Shown one piece after another: positions 1 to 6,145 of a DNA stretch of 7,243 bases. The DNA lies in contig JAYYZV010000130.1 of NCBI GenBank assembly GCA_036339975.1, positions 1-7,243 on the forward strand, given 5' to 3'. The stretch comes from UBA830 sp036339975. GTDB lineage: Bacteria; Pseudomonadota; Alphaproteobacteria; MPNO01; UBA830. The notes below the pieces were generated by a model. That model saw only the letters and a program-made list of their open reading frames with translations. It was not told the DNA's origin and made no database searches. How positions within the stretch are numbered: the first letter of the stretch is position 1; every line of letters starts with the position of its first letter. The translations under genes were made by a program, and so were the position numbers.

Positions 1-468
1 TTCGAGATCAGGCATACCGATGCCATGTTCTGATGCGATCGCAATTGGCTCACCCAAGCCGAGTTCGTATGCCTGCAAACGACCTGCATCAGCAGAGCGT
101 GCCTCGCACTTGTTAGCCACCAAAATCACCGGCGCATCCGATTTCCGCACTAAATCGGCAAAATAGCGGTCTAATGGTGTGATGCCCGCTCGGGCATCGA
201 ATAATAACAACGTCGCATCCGCCGCCTCGATCGCCCGCCACGTCTGGGTTTGCATATCCGTTTCAATCTCAGTCCCTGATACTTCCTCTAACCCCGCCGT
301 ATCGACTGCGGTAAACCTCAACGTACCGAGACATGCATCCCCTTCGCGTCGATCTCGGGTCACGCCGGGCGTCGGATCGACAAGAGCCGATCGTCGCCCG
401 ATGAGACGATTGAAAAGGGTAGATTTTCCGACGTTGGGGCGGCCAACTATAGCGATTGAAGGGCGCAT
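1..468 (-). CDS. der: Ribosome-assembly GTPase Der (EngA), N-terminal part, cut by window edge
   Basis: Der is an essential tandem-GTPase that acts in maturation of the 50S ribosomal subunit. Only the first 156 codons are present; the family is normally about 440-490 residues, so the rest of G-domain 1, G-domain 2 and the KH-like domain lie outside the window. The translation begins MRPSIAIVGRPNVGKSTLFN. It shows the G1 loop GRPNVGKS (residues 9-16), the G2 Thr in PGVTRDR (Thr37), G3 DTAG (56-59), G4 NKCE (119-122, with Glu for the usual Asp, as I recall for other Der first G domains) and a G5-like SEHG (147-150). The ATG lies 9 bases after the bamB stop and has no obvious Shine-Dalgarno sequence, which suggests translational coupling. 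It is the third gene of the yfgM-like - bamB - der operon. Identity is secure; completeness cannot be judged. Confidence 0.95.
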   Translation of the reverse strand, partial: MRPSIAIVGRPNVGKSTLFNRLIGRRSALVDPTPGVTRDRREGDACLGTLRFTAVDTAGLEEVSGTEIETDMQTQTWRAIEAADATLLLFDARAGITPLDRYFADLVRKSDAPVILVANKCEARSADAGRLQAYELGLGEPIAIASEHGIGMPDLE

Positions 469-477
469 CAAGATTGT

Positions 478-1809
478 TTAACGAAAAGCTATTAGTTCCG
501 CTTCGTCGGTCAAAACATAAACCGTCTCGCGGGCAACTACCGGGGCGATCAAAATGGGACCCGATACTGCTATACGACCGAGAAATTTCCCGTTGTAGGG
601 GGATAATGACCAAATTTCCTCTTGGGTATTCCCTATCAGTATACGATCACCCGCAAGTACTGGTCCGGACCATAGGATAGCGTCTTCCTGATCTTCCTCA
701 TTATCATAACGGGGAAGTTGAGAGATCCAGCGGACTCGCCCGCCCTGCCTAGTGAGGCACACAAGCTCGGCATCCCGGGTTACAATGTAAATGAAATTTC
801 CGGCCACCCAGGCGCCGTTACGGCCACCGCTCCTAACTTCCCAGAGCCTTGTCCCTGTGCGCAGATCAACTGCAACCGTCCGGTTACCATTACCGACTAC
901 GTATACGATGCCACGATCAATGACCGGCCGTCCCCGGATATGAGACATCGCTGTCACCGCGTCGGAGCGCTGAAGAGCAGTTAGCGTTTCGATCCATACC
1001 TGACGACCATTCTCCACGCGGAGCGCTGCCACTTCACCAGACGAATACGGCACTACGACCACGCCGGCATCGACAGCCGGCGGCGCTCCACCAACCAGTC
1101 CCGCGACCTCGCTCAGCCCGCTATGCGTCCAGAATTCTCGGCCATCTGCGGCTGCCAGCGCGTGCAGTTCATTATTTGTCGTTACAACGAATACACGTCC
1201 GGCCCAAACTGTCGGTGCTGCCCGGATCGGAGCATTCAACCGCTTACGCCAGATTTCACGTCCGGACTTTGCGTCCAGCGCGATAATTTCGGCAAATCCT
1301 GTCGTCGCAAAGAGCCGGCCACCCTCAAACGCCAAACCACCGCCCAAAATACCTTCGTTATCGTCGTCCTTGGAAAGCTCTACTTGCCAGAGCCTATTTC
1401 CCGATCTGGCGTCGATTGCCGAAATTTCCGCCTGTGTATCGAGTGTATAAACGATATTGCCGGCGATTATAGGTTCCGACAGAAGTTGCGCTTCGTCATT
1501 GCTACCTTTTCCTATATCGATTTTCCAAATTTTGGTAAGCGGTCCTGATACTGCAAGATGATGCATTGCGTGATTAGGATAACCGCCGGACTGCGGCCAT
1601 TCCCTGTTGACCTCTGGGCGCGGTAAAATAACATCCAGATCACTAATCCTAGCGTCTGCTTGAAGATTACTGCTGCCCCGAAGGACATTTATGCGTTTGC
1701 CCTCAAGCTTTATATCGGTTTCGCCACCCAACCAGCCGCCGCAACCAGTCAATAGGACACTCAACGCAATCATGCCTATGAGCCTCACGATATATGGACG
1801 CTTTTCCAT
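478..1809 (-). CDS. bamB: Outer membrane protein assembly lipoprotein BamB (PQQ-repeat beta-propeller)
   Basis: BamB is the beta-propeller lipoprotein of the BAM complex, which folds beta-barrel proteins into the outer membrane. The 443-residue product starts with a positively charged, hydrophobic signal peptide and a lipobox LTGC with the lipidated Cys at residue 23; the next residue is Gly, not Asp, consistent with outer-membrane sorting. The mature part is a series of PQQ-like blade motifs of the form V-Y-x-x-x-x-x-x-(I/V)-x-A-(I/L)-D-x-x-x-G-x-x-x-W, for example EISAIDARSGNRLWQ, EIIALDAKSGREIWR and VAVDLRTGTRLWE. I count about seven to eight, as expected for an eight-bladed propeller. The gene sits 13 bases after the yfgM-like gene and 9 bases before der, the same grouping as in many proteobacteria. 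The ATG is chosen because it gives a proper signal peptide. Length is slightly above E. coli BamB (about 390). Confidence 0.93.
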   Translation of the reverse strand: MEKRPYIVRLIGMIALSVLLTGCGGWLGGETDIKLEGKRINVLRGSSNLQADARISDLDVILPRPEVNREWPQSGGYPNHAMHHLAVSGPLTKIWKIDIGKGSNDEAQLLSEPIIAGNIVYTLDTQAEISAIDARSGNRLWQVELSKDDDNEGILGGGLAFEGGRLFATTGFAEIIALDAKSGREIWRKRLNAPIRAAPTVWAGRVFVVTTNNELHALAAADGREFWTHSGLSEVAGLVGGAPPAVDAGVVVVPYSSGEVAALRVENGRQVWIETLTALQRSDAVTAMSHIRGRPVIDRGIVYVVGNGNRTVAVDLRTGTRLWEVRSGGRNGAWVAGNFIYIVTRDAELVCLTRQGGRVRWISQLPRYDNEEDQEDAILWSGPVLAGDRILIGNTQEEIWSLSPYNGKFLGRIAVSGPILIAPVVARETVYVLTDEAELIAFR

Positions 1810-1822
1810 TGATCTTGCCCGG

Positions 1823-2476
1823 TCAGGAAGCGCTCAGAATATTCAGCATTTGCGCGGCGCGCGTTCTTATGCCTGTCGCCGCCTTAGGGTCATCGACAAT
1901 GGCCTGATAATTGGCCCGAGCGGCGTCGGCATCACCGTCGCGCTGGGCCGTAAGCGCAAGAATTTCGAGTGCAACATGTCGATACGGCTTGCCAGCCCCA
2001 GTCATCGGTTGGATCCTGTCGCGGATCGTTTGTCCGCTAATGGAAGAGACTTTCAGCGCCTGAAAGGTCGCCAGCACCGCAGCCAGCTGCCGCATCGAGT
2101 TAGGCACCCCAGAATCATCTGCAATCCGGTCGTAGATTTCTATCGCGTGCAAGGTGTCGCCTGCTTTCGCAGCGATCGATGCCTGATAAAATCGAGACAA
2201 AACCCCGTAGCCAGAGGAGGTATTCTGCGCCAACCCCGAAAACGCGTTAGCCGCTTCAGTCGTTTTCCCATCTAAAAGCAATGCGGCGGCAGCGGTAAAT
2301 CTTTTCCCCTCAGCGTAGCGCTGACTGGTCTGATACTCGTTCCAAGCCTGCCGGCCAGCAACAACAGCGACAATAACCACTGCAGCACCAATAATGTACC
2401 AGCGGTACTCTCGCCACAGCTTTTCATATCGCTCTTGCTTAAGCTCTTCGTCAACTTCACGAAAAATATCGCCCAC
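1823..2476 (-). CDS. YfgM-like membrane-anchored tetratricopeptide protein
   Basis: This 217-residue protein matches the YfgM family: an N-terminal cytoplasmic segment GDIFREVDEELKQERYEKLW, one transmembrane helix (about residues 26-42, IIGAAVVIVAVVA) and a periplasmic alpha-helical TPR-like domain rich in Ala with helix pairs such as GYGVLSRFYQASIAAKAGD and RDGDADAARANYQAIVDD. In E. coli, YfgM is an inner-membrane partner of PpiD near the SecYEG translocon and works in periplasmic chaperoning; the same role is inferred here. The start is a GTG (complement of 2474-2476). It is supported by GGAG 7 bases upstream (complement of 2484-2487) and by the conserved family beginning '-DIFREVDEE'. It is the first gene of the operon with bamB and der, with a candidate promoter directly upstream. 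A strict gene symbol is withheld because alphaproteobacterial members are divergent. Confidence 0.88.
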   Translation of the reverse strand: MGDIFREVDEELKQERYEKLWREYRWYIIGAAVVIVAVVAGRQAWNEYQTSQRYAEGKRFTAAAALLLDGKTTEAANAFSGLAQNTSSGYGVLSRFYQASIAAKAGDTLHAIEIYDRIADDSGVPNSMRQLAAVLATFQALKVSSISGQTIRDRIQPMTGAGKPYRHVALEILALTAQRDGDADAARANYQAIVDDPKAATGIRTRAAQMLNILSAS

Positions 2477-2511
2477 TTGGCTACTCCGAAATTTCTGGGG
2501 AATTGATCAGC

Positions 2512-2540
2512 AAGATACCGGCGTGTTCAAACTCTGGCAA
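2512..2540 (-). promoter_or_regulatory. Candidate sigma70 promoter of the yfgM-like - bamB - der operon
   Basis: Read on the minus strand, TTGCCA (complement of 2535-2540, 5 of 6 matches to TTGACA) is followed after exactly 17 bases by TATCTT (complement of 2512-2517, 4 of 6 matches to TATAAT). Initiation near 2505 would give a leader of about 29 bases containing the GGAG ribosome site. This was found by eye only. Confidence 0.45.
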
Positions 2541-2611
2541 ATTGGAATTGCGTATTCTTATTAATAATTTAGGCTAAATATATCCGATCGCCGCAGATTG
2601 ACGCTACCGAC

Positions 2612-2639
2612 TGGACGGGCGCTTTCAAATGGGGATAAT
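2612..2639 (+). promoter_or_regulatory. Candidate promoter of the DUF2794 gene
   Basis: A strong -10 hexamer, GATAAT (2634-2639), lies about 43 bases before the ATG. The best -35 at suitable spacing is TGGACG (2612-2617, 4 of 6 matches, 16-base spacer). A better-looking TTGACG (2598-2603) is 30 bases away and too far to pair with it. This element and the leftward operon promoter would fire divergently from a shared intergenic region of about 200 bases. Confidence 0.3.
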
Positions 2640-2681
2640 TAACCTAGCTAGTGAGACATAAAAGGGATGTAGGTGTCGCGC

Positions 2682-3029
2682 ATGTCTACCGTTGTTCGCC
2701 TCGCCGACTACAGAAATTTCAGTAGCCCTCGCCAACCGGATATTTGCTTCAATAAAAAAGAATTCGACCAGCTGCTGTCAGTATACAGTCGACGTGTGAT
2801 GAGCGGGGATTGGAAGGATTACGCGATCCGCCACGATCCGACTATGGCTGCCTTTCTAATTTACCGAAATAACAGCCGCCAGCCCTCATTTACGGTGATA
2901 AAACGCAAGGCTTCGGGCAAAAACCCAGAGTACATAGTTTATCACGGCCGTGAGCGGCTCAAACTTAGCTCTTCGCTTACTGACGCCTTGTCGGTCCTTA
3001 AGCGAAAACTGAGACTAGTTGGTAAGTAG
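2682..3029 (+). CDS. DUF2794 domain protein (alphaproteobacterial conserved hypothetical)
   Basis: This 115-residue protein begins MSTVVRLADYR and then shows the DUF2794 signature: F-x-x-x-E-x-x-x-L-L-x-x-Y-x-x-x-V-x-x-G-(D/E)-W-(K/R)-D-Y-A-I at residues 23-49 (ending SGDWKDYAI), an aromatic strand segment (MAAFLIYRNN, SFTVIKRK), and the C-terminal helix ending LKRKLRLVGK. The family is found across Alphaproteobacteria and has no established function that I know of. Start choice is uncertain. ATG at 2682 has AGGTG ending 6 bases upstream and fits the family start. A GTG at 2673, preceded by AAAGGG, would add three residues (MSR). The aldolase-family gene follows 35 bases later on the same strand and may share its transcript. 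The gene is divergent from the yfgM-like operon. Confidence 0.85.
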   Translation: MSTVVRLADYRNFSSPRQPDICFNKKEFDQLLSVYSRRVMSGDWKDYAIRHDPTMAAFLIYRNNSRQPSFTVIKRKASGKNPEYIVYHGRERLKLSSSLTDALSVLKRKLRLVGK

Positions 3030-3033
3030 TTTT

Positions 3034-3045
3034 GTAATATATTAC
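3034..3045. repeat. Perfect 12-bp palindrome before the aldolase-family gene
   Basis: GTAATATATTAC is its own reverse complement. It sits 4 bases after the DUF2794 stop codon and 19 bases before the ATG of the next gene, immediately upstream of its ribosome binding site. It could be a small operator for an independent promoter of the aldolase-family gene, but AT-rich palindromes of this length can arise by chance. Confidence 0.4.
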
Positions 3046-3064
3046 GTATTACCGGAGGTGAAAT

Positions 3065-3829
3065 ATGAGCGGCCAAATCGTCAGAATGCCCTCCATCCGG
3101 GAGATAGACCCCGACGACCATAACGAAAAACTGCGTCAGCAACTGCTATTTGCATTCCACATCGTGGACATGTTGGGACAGCCGAGTGGAATGGGCAGTC
3201 ACCTCACGGCACGCTTACCTGGTTCCCAAACTTTCTTTTTTCATGTTCATAATTTTGGATTCGGCGAAGTAACACCAGATCTGATACACGAGGCAGATTT
3301 CGACCTTAACGTGTTATCGGGACAGAACGTTGATATCAACCCAACACTGCACATTCACACTCGAATTTATTTGGGCCGCCCTGACGTAAACTGTATTCTC
3401 CACACCCACGCAAAACATGTCACCGCATTGAGTTCTGCAGGAGAGAACATCACTGTTCTTACTCAGAGCGGCGCACGGCTGCACAATGAATGCGTCCTGT
3501 TTGACGAAGATGACGGCGTGGCCCTCGGCAAGGAACCAGGCACCGCAATGTCGAAAGCCCTTGGAGATAGGTCATGTATGGTTTTGAAGAACCATGGGCT
3601 CCTTACAGCCGCATCTTCAATTTCGGCGGCCGTCATTCTTGCGGATACGATGGAAAAGGAGGCTGAAATACAGTTGATGGCAATGGCCGCCGCTGATCTT
3701 TCGCCGCCTTCGGCTAATGGTAGCAAGCGGACCAAAGAATACCTTTTCAACGATAAGATGTTTGATCGAGGATGGACGTTTCTTTTACGCCGGCTGGCAG
3801 CTGCAAAGCCGGAAGTTATGCATCTATAG
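3065..3829 (+). CDS. Class II aldolase/adducin family protein lacking the canonical catalytic Glu
   Basis: The 254-residue protein carries the class II aldolase/adducin fold found in L-fuculose-1-phosphate aldolase (FucA), ribulose-5-phosphate 4-epimerase, MtnB and adducins. Visible landmarks are the phosphate-loop-like GMGSHLTAR (residues 42-50), the metal-binding HTHAKH (His113, His115) after RPDVNCIL, and the third metal His177 in VLKNHGLL. Counting back from HTH, the residue equivalent to FucA Glu73 is Thr94 (context NPTLHIHTRIY), so the classical aldol chemistry is doubtful. Many adducin-like bacterial members also lack this Glu, and their substrate is unknown. A strong GGAGGTG (3054-3060) lies 4 bases before the ATG, which fixes the start. 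An N-terminal extension of about 20 residues precedes the domain. It follows the DUF2794 gene on the same strand and converges on the Nudix gene 30 bases away. Family assignment is firm; substrate is unknown. Confidence 0.9.
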   Translation: MSGQIVRMPSIREIDPDDHNEKLRQQLLFAFHIVDMLGQPSGMGSHLTARLPGSQTFFFHVHNFGFGEVTPDLIHEADFDLNVLSGQNVDINPTLHIHTRIYLGRPDVNCILHTHAKHVTALSSAGENITVLTQSGARLHNECVLFDEDDGVALGKEPGTAMSKALGDRSCMVLKNHGLLTAASSISAAVILADTMEKEAEIQLMAMAAADLSPPSANGSKRTKEYLFNDKMFDRGWTFLLRRLAAAKPEVMHL

Positions 3830-3859
3830 ACCCCATGGGAGGCTGAGTAGATAGGGCCG

Positions 3860-4585
3860 CTATTGCATAACTAGAGTATGCGCCCCCCCGCGCAGATGCT
3901 TGAAATATGGAATTTTTCTACTCCCCGACTGGCGAGGGGGATCTTGGATCAATCTCTCCGCATATCCGAGAATGTTGCGCGTCACGGCCGCAAGCTCAAA
4001 CTCTCGGGTATCACCTATTGGTATCCAATCGAGATTTTCTAGTTCACCCGAGCCCTGCAACCTACCGACTATACCCTCTGCACCAACCAAGAAAAAACGT
4101 GCATCGAAACGCATGGGCCTGAACACCGGCGTGATAGCCCGCGCGATGTACTCCAGCCGGTTTAGTGCCGGCGCATACCCCTCGCCGAAAAAGCGTTCCC
4201 ACCCCTTCGGCGCGGGTCGGTGCGGCAGCGGATCGGGTTCTCCGATGATCAGACCAGTCTCCTCAAAGGTCTCACGGATCGCAGCCACGGCTATCGACCT
4301 GCCTCTTCCCTTCGGGCTCGTGCGCGCTAACTGGTCAGCGACCGCCGGATGCATTTCGCTAGCGGCTCGAGTTCTTGCATCCTGTCCATCAACCCGCCCG
4401 CCTGGAAAAACGTACCGGTAAGGTAGAAACTTATGAGCCCGATGGCGTTGCCCCATCAATACTTCAACCCGCCGCCTTTTCATCCGCCAGATTATGATCG
4501 ATGCCGCATCCGATGGACGTACCGCCTTAGCCCCCTCATCGCGGACAGGTTGCGGCGGTGGTGATACGCGCAGGCTCCCGCTCAT
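3860..4585 (-). CDS. Nudix hydrolase with a split Nudix box (NUDT19-like arrangement)
   Basis: This 241-residue Nudix-fold protein should hydrolyse a nucleoside-diphosphate-linked or other diphosphate substrate. The first Gly-rich element, FPGGRVD (residues 60-66), and the core REXXEEXG element, RETFEETGL (104-112; metal ligands E105, E108, E109), are about 40 residues apart, whereas the canonical box GX5EX7REUXEEXGU is contiguous. An Ala/Arg-rich insertion lies between, as in the NUDT7/NUDT19-type CoA-diphosphatase group and a common alphaproteobacterial MutT-like family. Further family-like segments are LMGQRHRAHKFLPYRYVFPGG, ARAITPVFRPMRFDARFF and the C-terminal PYFKHLRGGAH. The ATG overlaps the stop of the upstream isomerase gene as ATGA, so the two are translationally coupled. 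The substrate cannot be read from the sequence. Its coding end faces the aldolase-family gene. Confidence 0.9.
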   Translation of the reverse strand: MSGSLRVSPPPQPVRDEGAKAVRPSDAASIIIWRMKRRRVEVLMGQRHRAHKFLPYRYVFPGGRVDGQDARTRAASEMHPAVADQLARTSPKGRGRSIAVAAIRETFEETGLIIGEPDPLPHRPAPKGWERFFGEGYAPALNRLEYIARAITPVFRPMRFDARFFLVGAEGIVGRLQGSGELENLDWIPIGDTREFELAAVTRNILGYAERLIQDPPRQSGSRKIPYFKHLRGGAHTLVMQ

Positions 4586-5625
4586 ATCACTAATCCGTTA
4601 TCCGCTATCCGTATTACAGACCGACGTAGCGCTGAAAGGTCCTGGCTCCCCGTACAAAACATCGCGATCTTCAACTCCTCCGCCACCGCTGACATTTGAT
4701 CTTCGACTGCTTTAGCTCTGTTCGTGGCGGACCTCAACGTTGGAGCAGCCATGCCGACTAGATCGGCACCAAGCCGGATGGCCTTAGCGACGTCGACTCC
4801 GGTACGTATTCCGCCCGACGCGATTACCAGAGTATCTGGAAGGGCATCTCGGACTTGGGATAATGCCCGGACAGTGGGTATCCCCCAACCGGCGAAGCTA
4901 TGTGCCACCCGCCGCATTTTTTCGTTAATCTGACGATGAGCTTCTACCTCACTCCAACTCGTTCCGCCCGCACCAGCAACATCGATACCCGCGACCCCGG
5001 CCTCTATAAGCCGACGGGCTAAGTCAGCGGAGATACCATTACCGACTTCCTTTACAACGACAGGTACATCCAAAGCCGGGATCAACTCCTCAATTTTGCT
5101 AAGCACGCCCGACCAGTTTCCATCGCCTTCTGCCTGTATTGCTTCCTGTAGAGGATTGAGATGCAGAAAAAGCGCATCCGCTTCAATCATCTCGACGGCC
5201 TTTCGGGCATCGTCCCCGGTGAAACCATAGTTGAACTGAACGGCGCCCAAATTAGCAAAAAGCAATATATCGGGTGCCGCAGAACGAACACGGAAAGTAT
5301 CAGCAAACATCGGGTCTACGATGGCGGCGCGCTGGGATCCGACGCCCATCGCAATGCCCATTTCCTGAGCCGCTTCCGCCAAGTGCAGGTTGATATCGCG
5401 GGCCACATCTGTGCCACCTGTCATACTTGAGATCAGTAACGGCGCCGCCAGATGTTTGCCCAACACATCGGAACGTGTATCCACACTATCGAGATCAATC
5501 TCCGGAAGTGCGACGTGCTCGAAAAACAATTGCTCAAAGCCCGTGCTAATACCTTTAGCGGCAACGTCTTCAGTCAGAACGGTTTCAATGTGGGCCCGTT
5601 TCCGTTGCTCTATTTCGGATGTCAT
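4582..5625 (-). CDS. fni: Type 2 isopentenyl-diphosphate delta-isomerase (FMN-dependent)
   Basis: This enzyme interconverts isopentenyl diphosphate and dimethylallyl diphosphate, the isoprenoid building blocks, using reduced FMN and Mg2+ in the cytoplasm. The 347-residue length is typical. Hallmarks in order are RKRAHI (residues 8-13, substrate diphosphate binding; usually RKxxHI), LLISSMTGG (63-71), GVGSQR (94-99), FANLGA (123-128), HLNPLQE (155-161, with the active-site Gln160 and Mg-binding Glu161 region), KEVGNGIS (192-199), DVAGAGGTSW (215-224) and ASGGIRTG (269-276), the last two being FMN-phosphate-binding loops. No strong Shine-Dalgarno sequence precedes the ATG, but the family N-terminus supports it. 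It is the first gene of a two-gene unit with the Nudix hydrolase. In organisms using the MEP pathway the enzyme is dispensable and balances the two products; it is often kept with carotenoid genes, none of which are visible here. Confidence 0.95.
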   Translation of the reverse strand: MTSEIEQRKRAHIETVLTEDVAAKGISTGFEQLFFEHVALPEIDLDSVDTRSDVLGKHLAAPLLISSMTGGTDVARDINLHLAEAAQEMGIAMGVGSQRAAIVDPMFADTFRVRSAAPDILLFANLGAVQFNYGFTGDDARKAVEMIEADALFLHLNPLQEAIQAEGDGNWSGVLSKIEELIPALDVPVVVKEVGNGISADLARRLIEAGVAGIDVAGAGGTSWSEVEAHRQINEKMRRVAHSFAGWGIPTVRALSQVRDALPDTLVIASGGIRTGVDVAKAIRLGADLVGMAAPTLRSATNRAKAVEDQMSAVAEELKIAMFCTGSQDLSALRRSVIRIADNGLVI

Positions 5626-5650
5626 CTGTGCAGCGATATTAATAAGTGGT

Positions 5651-5660
5651 CGGCTAGCCG
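5651..5660. repeat. Perfect 10-bp palindrome upstream of fni
   Basis: CGGCTAGCCG is its own reverse complement and lies 25 bases before the fni ATG (read on the minus strand), in the expected leader/promoter zone. A further small stem-loop (CCCCA, loop ATAA, TGGGG; 5693-5706) and the inverted repeat TGCAT-TTG-ATGCA (5714-5726) lie further upstream. These might be regulatory. No convincing -35/-10 pair was found with them. Confidence 0.3.
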
Positions 5661-5869
5661 GATGCCATTAAAGTGAAAAACCGTTCTTCTACCCCCAATA
5701 ATGGGGTGTGGGCTGCATTTGATGCAACTTCTTCCGCCTGCTGCATATAACAGCCTTTAAACGAATCTAGCAGCTAACCGAGAGAAAACTCCCCGCTCCT
5801 TAAGACGCTGCCTATGAATCCTGGACTGTTTGGTCAACCCAAGTCATAGACAACTGGCACGGCAGAAGA

Positions 5870-6079
5870 TTAAGCTACCTTGCGGCGTGGCTCAGGCTCA
5901 CGATAAGCCATTTCAACGTGCTTTGGGCAATAAGAGTAACCTTCGAGCGTCTTTTCGCCACAGAAGCGGAAGTCCTTCTTTCCAGGTTCACCGGAAGGCC
6001 ACTGGCAAGTCCGGAAGGGCGAAGGTCCATGATTGAACAGACGCTTGATGTTAAGGACCTTCTGATTTGTATTACTCAT
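5870..6079 (-). CDS. GcrA-like mini-protein: isolated GcrA C-terminal domain
   Basis: This 69-residue protein (MSNTNQKVLNIKR...) carries the signature of the GcrA cell-cycle regulator C-terminus: C-x-W-P-x-G-x-P-x4-F-x-F-C-G-x7-Y-C-x2-H-x4-AY, seen as CQWPSGEPGKKDFRFCGEK (from Cys25), YSYCPKH (49-54) and MAY (57-59). Cys25, Cys40, Cys51 and His54 form a possible metal-binding set. In Caulobacter GcrA this region is the sigma70-interaction domain, while an N-terminal helix-turn-helix binds methylated GANTC promoters. Full GcrA is about 170 residues; here no helix-turn-helix precedes the domain, only about 20 residues. The start is uncertain. ATG at 6079 has GGG 8 bases upstream (GGGTAGATATC) and is preferred. 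In-frame ATG at 6100 and GTG at 6115 would add 7 or 12 residues, but the GTG lies inside a hairpin stem. The gene stands alone. It could be a specialised sigma-binding modulator or a trimmed paralogue; the function is not proven. Confidence 0.75.
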   Translation of the reverse strand: MSNTNQKVLNIKRLFNHGPSPFRTCQWPSGEPGKKDFRFCGEKTLEGYSYCPKHVEMAYREPEPRRKVA

Positions 6080-6109
6080 GATATCTACCCGATTCAGCAT
6101 GATTCTGTA

Positions 6110-6129
6110 CCGCACCCGTATTTGTGCGG
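6110..6129. repeat. Small stem-loop in the leader of the GcrA-like gene
   Basis: CCGCAC (6110-6115) pairs perfectly with GTGCGG (6124-6129) across an 8-base loop. It ends 31 bases before the preferred ATG of the GcrA-like gene and would lie in its leader RNA. It could affect mRNA stability or be a protein-binding site. It overlaps the alternative GTG start and argues against that start. Confidence 0.4.
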
Positions 6130-6145
6130 CAGAGATAAATTTTAA

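Noticed and set aside
269..613. 114-residue minus-strand frame overlapping der and bamB
   Set aside because: It overlaps both genes in another frame on the same strand; the Arg/Ser-rich product is not protein-like.
1691..2275. 194-residue plus-strand frame
   Set aside because: It spans the opposite strand of two well-supported genes (bamB and the yfgM-like gene) and carries no domain.
2558..2567. TTATTAATAA palindrome in the divergent intergenic region
   Set aside because: It is composed only of A and T, so chance palindromes are common; it does not overlap either candidate promoter.
3830..3859. Possible bidirectional terminator between the converging aldolase-family and Nudix genes
   Set aside because: The only symmetry is CCCATGGG (3832-3839), too short for a stem-loop, and no T-run follows on either strand.
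3900..4421. 173-residue plus-strand frame
   Set aside because: It is antisense to the Nudix gene, whose motifs are clear; its low-complexity Ser/Arg/Pro composition is typical of a shadow frame.
5830..6036. 68-residue plus-strand frame
   Set aside because: It is antisense to the GcrA-like gene; the minus-strand product has a recognisable family signature and this one does not.
6080..6115. 12-codon N-terminal extension of the GcrA-like protein from the GTG at 6115
   Set aside because: The GTG sits in a hairpin stem and has no clear ribosome site; the ATG at 6079 has a GGG at suitable spacing. It remains possible and is noted in the gene entry.
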